Shown here: in pieces, positions 58,603 to 64,000 of the stretch
How the letters are laid out: each line of letters begins with the position of its first letter
Position numbering within the stretch: position 1 is the first letter of the stretch
Program-made: the position numbers and the translations under genes
Assembly (NCBI RefSeq): GCF_032062175.1
Contig: NZ_DAMBQK010000020.1
Coordinates: forward strand, 1 to 64,000
Origin: Atlantibacter sp032062175
GTDB lineage: Bacteria > Pseudomonadota > Gammaproteobacteria > Enterobacterales > Enterobacteriaceae
Length of the DNA stretch: 64,000 bases
Direction: 5' to 3'
The notes under the pieces: generated by a model
Database searches by the model: none
What the model saw: only the letters and a program-made list of their open reading frames with translations
Told to the model about the DNA's origin: nothing

Positions 58603-60639
58603 TTATTTGCCTTTAATCTCATACAGTGGGGTTTGACCGGCAATGACCTGACCTTGCGCCTTAATGACCAGGCCGCTGAAGTCGTCGATGTTGCTGCAAA
58701 CCACCGGGCTAATCATGGAGCGCGCATTGGCGTTCAGGAAATCCAGATCCATTTCCAGCACCGGTTGGCCCGCCGTCACTTCAGCACCCTCTTCCACCAG
58801 GCGGCTAAAGCCCTGGCCGTTCAACGCCACCGTATCGATACCCATATGGACAACGATTTCAGCGCCGTTTTCGGTTTCCAGGCAGAACGCGTGGTTGGTG
58901 TTGAAGATCTTAACGATGGTGCCCGCAGCTGGCGCAACCACGGTTTTTGCCGTCGGTTTAATCGCCACGCCATCACCCACCGCTTTGCTGGCGAAGGCTT
59001 CGTCCGGCACATCGTCGAGCGCAACCACATCACCGGTCACCGGCGCAACCAGCGTTGCGATAGTGGAGGTGGTATTCGGGGTGGCCTGCGGCTTCGCCGT
59101 TTGAACCGGTGCGGCAACCGGCGCGGTTTCGCCCGTAGCCGGTGTGGCGGCAGGTACGTTGCCAACAGTTTTCATCGCATCGGCGATTTTTTCCGCCATA
59201 AAGCCAACGATAATCTGCACACCGGTTTTATTGAGACGGATAACGCCCGTTGCGCCAAGGCGTTTCGCCAGGGCTTCGTTAACGCGGGAGGAATCTTTCA
59301 CCGACAGACGCAGACGGGTGATACAGGCGTCAATCCCGGTCAGGTTGTCTGAACCGCCGACTGCCGCCACGTACTGACGCGCCAGGCCGGTAACATCCTG
59401 CTCTTTGGTACCGCTTACGTTCATATCCTGACCATCCGCTTCGCTACCGGCAACAGCCAGTTCACGACCCGGGGTCATCAGATTGAATTTGGTGATAACC
59501 AGACGGAACACCACATAGTAGATAACGAAGAAGACCAGGCCCTGAGCGATCAGCATGTACCATTGCGTCGCCAGCGGGTTACGGGTAGACAACACCATAT
59601 CCACCAGACCGGCGCTGAAGCCGAAACCGGCAATCCAGTGCATGCTGGCCGCGATGAAGACAGAAATACCGGTCAAAATGGCGTGGATCACATACAGCAC
59701 CGGCGCAACGAACATGAAGGAGAATTCCAGCGGTTCGGTGATACCGGTGAAGAAGGCGGCAAACGCGCCTGCCATCATGATACCCAGTACTTTGGCTTTG
59801 TTTTCCGGACGTGCGCAGTGGTAAATCGCCAGCGCCGCGCCAGGCAGACCAAACATCATGATGGGGAAGAAGCCCGCCTGATAACGACCCGTGATGCCCA
59901 CAATGCCTTTACCGGATTCGATAGACTGTGCGCCGCCCAGGAAGTTAGGAATATCGTTGATGCCCGCCACGTCGAACCAGAACACGGAGTTCAGCGCGTG
60001 GTGCAGGCCGACCGGAATCAGCAGACGGTTGAAGAAGGCGTAAACGCCCGCGCCTACGGAGCCCAGTTTCTGGATGTGTTCGCCGAAAGTCACCAGACCG
60101 TCGAAAATCATTGGCCAGATGTACATCAGGATGAACGCCACTACAATCATCACGAAAGAGGTGAGGATCGGTACCAGACGACGACCGCTGAAGAACGACA
60201 GCGCTTTCGGCAACTCAACGCCGCTGAAGCGGTTGTACAATTCCGCAGAGATAATACCGACCAGAATACCGACGAACTGGTTGTTGATTTTACCGAACGC
60301 CGCCGGAACCTGGTCGGCAGGGATTTTTTGAATCATCGACACCGCTGCCGGCGAGCAGAGGGTCGTTAACACTAAGAAGCCGACAAAACCAGTGAGCGCC
60401 GCCGCACCGTCTTTGTCTTTAGACATCCCGTACGCCACACCGATAGCGAACAGGACGGACATGTTATCAATAATGGCAGCACCGGACTTTATGAAGAATG
60501 CCGCAAGCGCGTTATCTCCACCCCAGCCAACCGGGTCAATCCAGTAACCTACCCCCATCAGAATTGCTGCTGCAGGCAGGGTAGCAACCGGCACCATCAG
60601 CGCCCGGCCTACTCGTTGCAAATAACCTAGAATACTCAC
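58603..60639 (-). CDS. nagE: PTS N-acetylglucosamine transporter subunit IICBA
   Basis: NagE takes up and phosphorylates N-acetylglucosamine. Order in 678 residues: IIC membrane domain (about 1-390), IIB with phospho-Cys439 (GIDACITRLRL), an Ala/Pro/Thr-rich linker (about 493-525) and IIA with phospho-His598 (IVVHMGIDTV). E. coli NagE is about 648 residues with Cys412 and His569, so this protein is about 27-30 longer, with the difference in the linker and before IIB (for example AVAGSEADGQDMNVSG). It is divergent from nagB across the NagC/CRP control region. Confidence 0.97.
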   Translation of the reverse strand: MSILGYLQRVGRALMVPVATLPAAAILMGVGYWIDPVGWGGDNALAAFFIKSGAAIIDNMSVLFAIGVAYGMSKDKDGAAALTGFVGFLVLTTLCSPAAVSMIQKIPADQVPAAFGKINNQFVGILVGIISAELYNRFSGVELPKALSFFSGRRLVPILTSFVMIVVAFILMYIWPMIFDGLVTFGEHIQKLGSVGAGVYAFFNRLLIPVGLHHALNSVFWFDVAGINDIPNFLGGAQSIESGKGIVGITGRYQAGFFPIMMFGLPGAALAIYHCARPENKAKVLGIMMAGAFAAFFTGITEPLEFSFMFVAPVLYVIHAILTGISVFIAASMHWIAGFGFSAGLVDMVLSTRNPLATQWYMLIAQGLVFFVIYYVVFRLVITKFNLMTPGRELAVAGSEADGQDMNVSGTKEQDVTGLARQYVAAVGGSDNLTGIDACITRLRLSVKDSSRVNEALAKRLGATGVIRLNKTGVQIIVGFMAEKIADAMKTVGNVPAATPATGETAPVAAPVQTAKPQATPNTTSTIATLVAPVTGDVVALDDVPDEAFASKAVGDGVAIKPTAKTVVAPAAGTIVKIFNTNHAFCLETENGAEIVVHMGIDTVALNGQGFSRLVEEGAEVTAGQPVLEMDLDFLNANARSMISPVVCSNIDDFSGLVIKAQGQVIAGQTPLYEIKGK

Positions 60640-60750
60640 TTTATCCCCCTATGAGACCTGATAAGGCTCTTTCAAAGCCGTTTTTTTATTGTGTAACCAA
60701 CCTTGAAAAATGCGGTGACGTTGCGCATCACACCGGAAGTGTGTGAAAAA

Positions 60751-60771
60751 TTAATTCGTATCGCAAATTAA
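60751..60771. promoter_or_regulatory. nagE: NagC operator near nagE
   Basis: TTAATTCGTATCGCAAATTA followed by A (60751-60771) has the NagC dyad TTCG-N3-CGCAA flanked by A/T-rich TTAA and TTAA, 112 bases from the nagE start. In E. coli NagC bound here and near nagB forms a repression loop relieved by GlcNAc 6-phosphate. Confidence 0.75.
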
Positions 60772-60783
60772 ACGCGCATTTTT

Positions 60784-60799
60784 TGTGAGTTTTATCACC
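60784..60799. promoter_or_regulatory. CRP site in the nagE-nagB intergenic region
   Basis: TGTGAGTTTTATCACC matches TGTGA-N6-TCACA at nine of ten positions. It lies between the two putative NagC operators, as the CRP site does in E. coli, where it activates both transcripts and assists the loop. Confidence 0.75.
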
Positions 60800-60845
60800 A
60801 AATATCGCTATACCCTCCCCATTTCACTGGCTAACTCCCAAAACT

Positions 60846-60869
60846 TATTTTATGATTCAAAAAATCAAG
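60846..60869. promoter_or_regulatory. nagB: Probable second NagC operator near nagB
   Basis: TTATTTTATGATTCAAAAAA (60846-60865), continuing TCAA, resembles the nagB operator of E. coli as I remember it, about 95 bases upstream of nagB. The spacing to the nagE-side operator is also similar. The core is weaker than the first site. Confidence 0.45.
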
Positions 60870-60963
60870 GCGGAATGCTTCCAGCGAGCAGTATAAATGG
60901 ATCCGTTTTAAACTAAATGTATGTTCCGCCCGTCTGTTTTAAATTAACTAACTGAGGTGAATG

Positions 60964-61764
60964 ATGAGACTGATTCCCCTGGCAACGGCTCAGCAGGTCG
61001 GTAAATGGGCAGCACGCCATATTGTGAACCGCATTAATGCGTTCAAACCGACTGCGGATCGCCCTTTCGTGCTGGGTCTGCCGACCGGTGGTACCCCGCT
61101 GGAAGCGTACAAAGCGCTGGTTGAGATGCATAAAGCGGGCCAGGTTAGCTTCAAACACGTAGTCACCTTTAACATGGATGAATACGTCGGCCTGCCGAAA
61201 GAACATCCAGAAAGCTATCACAGCTTCATGCACCGCAATTTCTTCGATCACGTTGATATCCCAGCAGAAAACATCAATTTACTGGATGGCAACGCGCCGG
61301 ATATTGACGCAGAATGCCGCCAGTATGAAGAGAAAATTCGCGCCTACGGTAAAATTCACCTGTTTATGGGCGGCGTAGGCAATGACGGACACATCGCGTT
61401 TAACGAACCCGCATCGTCGCTGGCTTCCCGCACCCGTATTAAAACCCTGACCCATGACACCCGCGTGGCGAACTCCCGTTTCTTTGACGGCGACGTGAAC
61501 CAGGTGCCGAAATATGCCCTGACCGTGGGCGTTGGCACCCTGCTGGATGCTGAAGAAGTAATGATTCTGGTGCTCGGCCATGTGAAAGCGCAGGCGCTAC
61601 AGGCGGCAGTTGAAGGCAACGTGAACCATATGTGGACCATTAGCTGCCTACAGTTGCATCCGAAAGCTGTGATTGTTTGCGATGAGCCGTCTACCATGGA
61701 GCTCAAAGTGAAGACGCTGAGATACTTCACCGAACTCGAAGCAGAAAATATTAAAGGTCTTTAA
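60964..61764 (+). CDS. nagB: Glucosamine-6-phosphate deaminase
   Basis: NagB converts glucosamine 6-phosphate to fructose 6-phosphate and ammonia, allosterically activated by GlcNAc 6-phosphate. Start is ATG 60964 for 266 residues as in E. coli; ATG 60961 directly before it is also possible. GLPTGGTPLEAYKAL, Asp72 in FNMDEYVGLP, and GGVGNDGHIAFNEP (catalytic Asp/His/Glu) are present. SD GAGGTG precedes it. Followed by nagA after 23 bases. Confidence 0.98.
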   Translation: MRLIPLATAQQVGKWAARHIVNRINAFKPTADRPFVLGLPTGGTPLEAYKALVEMHKAGQVSFKHVVTFNMDEYVGLPKEHPESYHSFMHRNFFDHVDIPAENINLLDGNAPDIDAECRQYEEKIRAYGKIHLFMGGVGNDGHIAFNEPASSLASRTRIKTLTHDTRVANSRFFDGDVNQVPKYALTVGVGTLLDAEEVMILVLGHVKAQALQAAVEGNVNHMWTISCLQLHPKAVIVCDEPSTMELKVKTLRYFTELEAENIKGL

Positions 61765-61787
61765 GTCAGTATTTACCGGGGGTCACT

Positions 61788-62936
61788 ATGTACGCACTAA
61801 TCCACGGCCGGATTTATACCGGCCATGAAGTTCTGGACGACCACGCGATTGTTATCGCGAATGGCCTGATTGAACGCGTTTGTCCGATTGCCGATTTACC
61901 ATCCGGCATTGAACAGCGCGACGTCGGCGGCGCCATTATTGCCCCCGGTTTTATTGATGTGCAGCTCAACGGCTGCGGCGGCGTGCAGTTTAACGACACC
62001 GCCGACGCCGTTACGGTGAAGACGCTGGAAATTATGCAGGCCGCCAATGAAAAATCCGGCTGCACCAGTTATCTTCCCACGCTTATCACCAGCAGCGATG
62101 AATTAATGAAGCAGGGTATTCGCGTAATGCGCGAATACCTGGCGAAGCACCCAAATCAGGCGCTGGGTCTCCACCTTGAAGGCCCGTGGCTGAATCTGGT
62201 GAAAAAAGGCACCCACAATCCGGATTATGTCCGCAAGCCGGATGCTGAACTGGTTGATTTCCTGTGTGAAAACGCCGACGTCATCACCAAAGTGACGCTG
62301 GCGCCTGAGCAGGTCGATCCACAATATATACGCCAGTTGGTAGAGGCAGGCATTATCGTTTCTGCCGGGCACTCCAACGCCACCTATAAAGAAGCAAAAA
62401 TCGGCTTTCGCGCGGGCATTGGTTTTGCTACCCACTTGTTTAATGCGATGCCGTATATTACAGGCCGAGAACCAGGCCTGGTGGGCGCGATTTTTGATGA
62501 ACCGGAGCTCTATTGCGGCATTATTGGTGACGGGCTGCATGTCGACTACGCCAATGTCCGTATTGCCAAGCAGATCAAGGGCGATAAACTTTGCCTTGTT
62601 ACCGATGCGACAGCACCGGCCGGCGCTGATATCGATCAGTTCATTTTTGCCGGTAAAACAATATACTTCCGCAACGGGCTGTGTGTGGATGAGAACGGTA
62701 CCCTCAGTGGTTCTGCATTGACCATGATTGAAGGCGTACATAATCTCGTCGAGCATGTCGGTATCGCGCTGGACGAAGCGCTGCGCATGGCATCGCTCTA
62801 CCCGGCTCGCGCAATGGGCGTGGATAAAGATCTCGGCACAATCGAAGCCGGGAAAGTGGCCAATCTGACCGCCTTTACCCGCGATTACAAAATTATCAAG
62901 ACCATCGTTAATGGCAACGAGGTCGTCACTGAGTAA
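61788..62936 (+). CDS. nagA: N-acetylglucosamine-6-phosphate deacetylase
   Basis: NagA removes acetate from GlcNAc 6-phosphate, also giving the NagC inducer its turnover route. The 382 residues match E. coli length; conserved regions are APGFIDVQLNGCGGVQFND, LHLEGPWLNLVKKGTHN, SAGHSNATYKEA, ATHLFNAM and the catalytic LVTDATAPAG. It is 8 bases before nagC. Confidence 0.98.
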   Translation: MYALIHGRIYTGHEVLDDHAIVIANGLIERVCPIADLPSGIEQRDVGGAIIAPGFIDVQLNGCGGVQFNDTADAVTVKTLEIMQAANEKSGCTSYLPTLITSSDELMKQGIRVMREYLAKHPNQALGLHLEGPWLNLVKKGTHNPDYVRKPDAELVDFLCENADVITKVTLAPEQVDPQYIRQLVEAGIIVSAGHSNATYKEAKIGFRAGIGFATHLFNAMPYITGREPGLVGAIFDEPELYCGIIGDGLHVDYANVRIAKQIKGDKLCLVTDATAPAGADIDQFIFAGKTIYFRNGLCVDENGTLSGSALTMIEGVHNLVEHVGIALDEALRMASLYPARAMGVDKDLGTIEAGKVANLTAFTRDYKIIKTIVNGNEVVTE

Positions 62937-62944
62937 GAAAAGGC

Positions 62945-64000
62945 ATGACAACTGGCGGACAGGCTCAAATTGGTAATGTTGATCTGGTAAAACAACTGAA
63001 CAGCGCGGCGGTTTATCGCCTCATCGATCAACATGGACCAATTTCGCGCATTCAAATTGCCGAACAGAGCCAGCTCGCCCCCGCCAGCGTCACCAAAATT
63101 ACTCGCCAGCTGATTGAACGCGGGTTGATTAAAGAAGTCGATCAACAGGCCTCTACCGGGGGCCGCCGCGCTATCTCCATTATTACCGAAACCCGCGGTT
63201 TTCAGGCTATCGGCGTGCGGCTGGGCCGCCACGATGCCACGCTGACGCTGTTCGATCTTAGCAGCAAAGCCCTGGCGGAAGAGCATTTCGCCCTGCCGGA
63301 GCGTACCCAGGAGACGCTGGAAGACGCGCTGCTCAATGCTATTGCGCAGTTCAGCGAAAACAACCTGCGTAAAATCCGCGAGCTGATCGCTATCTCCGTT
63401 ATTCTGCCTGGCCTGGTCGATCCCGACACCGGCGTGGTGCGCTATATGCCGCATATCGACGTGGAAAACTGGCCGCTGGTTGAGAAACTCGAAAAACGCT
63501 TTAACTTACCCTGCTTTGTGGGTCACGACATTCGCAGCCTGGCGCTGGCCGAGCACTATTTCGGTGCAACTCGCGATTGCGATGATTCTATTCTGGTGCG
63601 CGTACACCGCGGCACCGGTGCGGGCATCATTTCCAATGGCCGGATTTTTATTGGCCGTAACGGCAACGTGGGGGAGATCGGTCATATTCAGGTTGACCCG
63701 CTGGGCGAACGCTGCCACTGCGGTAATTTTGGCTGCCTGGAAACCATCGCCGCGAATGCCGCCATTGAAGCGCGCGTGCGCCATCTGTTGGAACGGGGTT
63801 ATCAGAGCCGCTTGACCGTTGACGATTGCAATATCGACGCGATTTGCAAAGCCGCCAACAAAGGCGATCCGCTGGCCAGCGAGGTGATAGAGCATGTCGG
63901 GCGCCATCTGGGTAAAGCCATCGCTATCGCTATTAACCTGTTCAACCCGCAAAAAGTGGTCATCGCTGGTGAAATTATCAGTGCCGAAAAAGTGCTGCTG
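62945..64000 (+). CDS. nagC: N-acetylglucosamine repressor NagC, partial (3' end outside window)
   Basis: NagC represses nagE and nagBAC and activates glmUS in E. coli. The frame from ATG 62945 is open to the window end: 352 of about 406 residues. The N-terminal winged helix (residues about 10-75) reads LIDQHGPISRIQIAEQS and ASVTKITRQLIERGLIKE; the ROK domain has the HRGTGAGIISNG loop and zinc motif CHCGNFGCLETIAA. Promoters: expressed from the nagB side as nagBAC. Confidence 0.97.
   Translation, partial: MTTGGQAQIGNVDLVKQLNSAAVYRLIDQHGPISRIQIAEQSQLAPASVTKITRQLIERGLIKEVDQQASTGGRRAISIITETRGFQAIGVRLGRHDATLTLFDLSSKALAEEHFALPERTQETLEDALLNAIAQFSENNLRKIRELIAISVILPGLVDPDTGVVRYMPHIDVENWPLVEKLEKRFNLPCFVGHDIRSLALAEHYFGATRDCDDSILVRVHRGTGAGIISNGRIFIGRNGNVGEIGHIQVDPLGERCHCGNFGCLETIAANAAIEARVRHLLERGYQSRLTVDDCNIDAICKAANKGDPLASEVIEHVGRHLGKAIAIAINLFNPQKVVIAGEIISAEKVLL

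Noticed and set aside
1..64000. CRISPR arrays, insertion sequences, prophage or integrase genes
   Set aside because: No regularly spaced repeats, transposase-like ORFs or attachment-site duplications were recognised by reading.

Overview
The window is a chromosomal segment of a member of the Enterobacteriaceae. Almost every gene is recognisable as the orthologue of an Escherichia coli gene from the 16-17 min region, in conserved order. It is not E. coli: some flanking genes known from K-12 are missing (dtpD between phr and ybgI; abrB and the ybgOPQD fimbrial operon next to nei; chiPQ between fur and glnS) and several accessory genes are inserted instead. An Enterobacter/Kosakonia/Klebsiella-like genus fits, but I cannot name the species from sequence alone. 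All orthologue comparisons are from memory; no database search was run.

Layout. 1-6.4 kb (minus strand): the start of a tRNA-Lys gene, then the Tol-Pal envelope-constriction operon (ybgC-tolQ-tolR-tolA-tolB-pal-cpoB), preceded by cydA-cydB-cydX-ybgE for cytochrome bd-I oxidase (to 9.15 kb). 9.15-9.81 kb is the cyd control region with FNR- and ArcA-like sites. 9.8-15.3 kb: mannosylglycerate uptake and hydrolysis (mngB, mngA) with the divergent regulator mngR. 15.4-25.0 kb (minus): the complete TCA-cycle block sdhCDAB-sucABCD, transcribed away from gltA (plus, 25.7-27.0 kb). 27.0-33.7 kb: nei and an accessory set (DUF2891, DUF979, DUF969 and a divergent winged-helix regulator) inserted between nei and the 5-oxoprolinase genes pxpBCA. 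33.7-37.2 kb: ybgI, phr, ybgA, ybfA. 37.4-45.2 kb (plus): kdpFABCDE, the high-affinity potassium pump with its sensor and regulator.

45.3-50.2 kb: a lipoprotein carrying a TolA domain-III-like module, then the inducible ornithine decarboxylase system speFL-speF-potE with its 34-residue arrest-peptide leader. 50.2-50.7 kb is a gene-poor stretch with a possible lipoprotein remnant. 50.7-53 kb (minus): seqA-pgm; 53.1-55.7 kb (plus): ybfF, ybfE, fldA, an upstream ORF and fur. 55.8-56.65 kb is an AT-rich insert with an IprA-family regulator behind a large palindrome. 56.8-64 kb: glnS, then nagE divergent from nagB-nagA-nagC (nagC runs off the end), with NagC and CRP sites between.

The least-described parts are the TolA-III lipoprotein, the DUF969/DUF979/DUF2891 module beside 5-oxoprolinase, and the IprA-like gene with its palindrome. 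Four short coding sequences sit in or next to the larger genes: cydX, kdpF, speFL and a uof-like ORF before fur. No CRISPR array, insertion sequence, prophage or integrase was seen.
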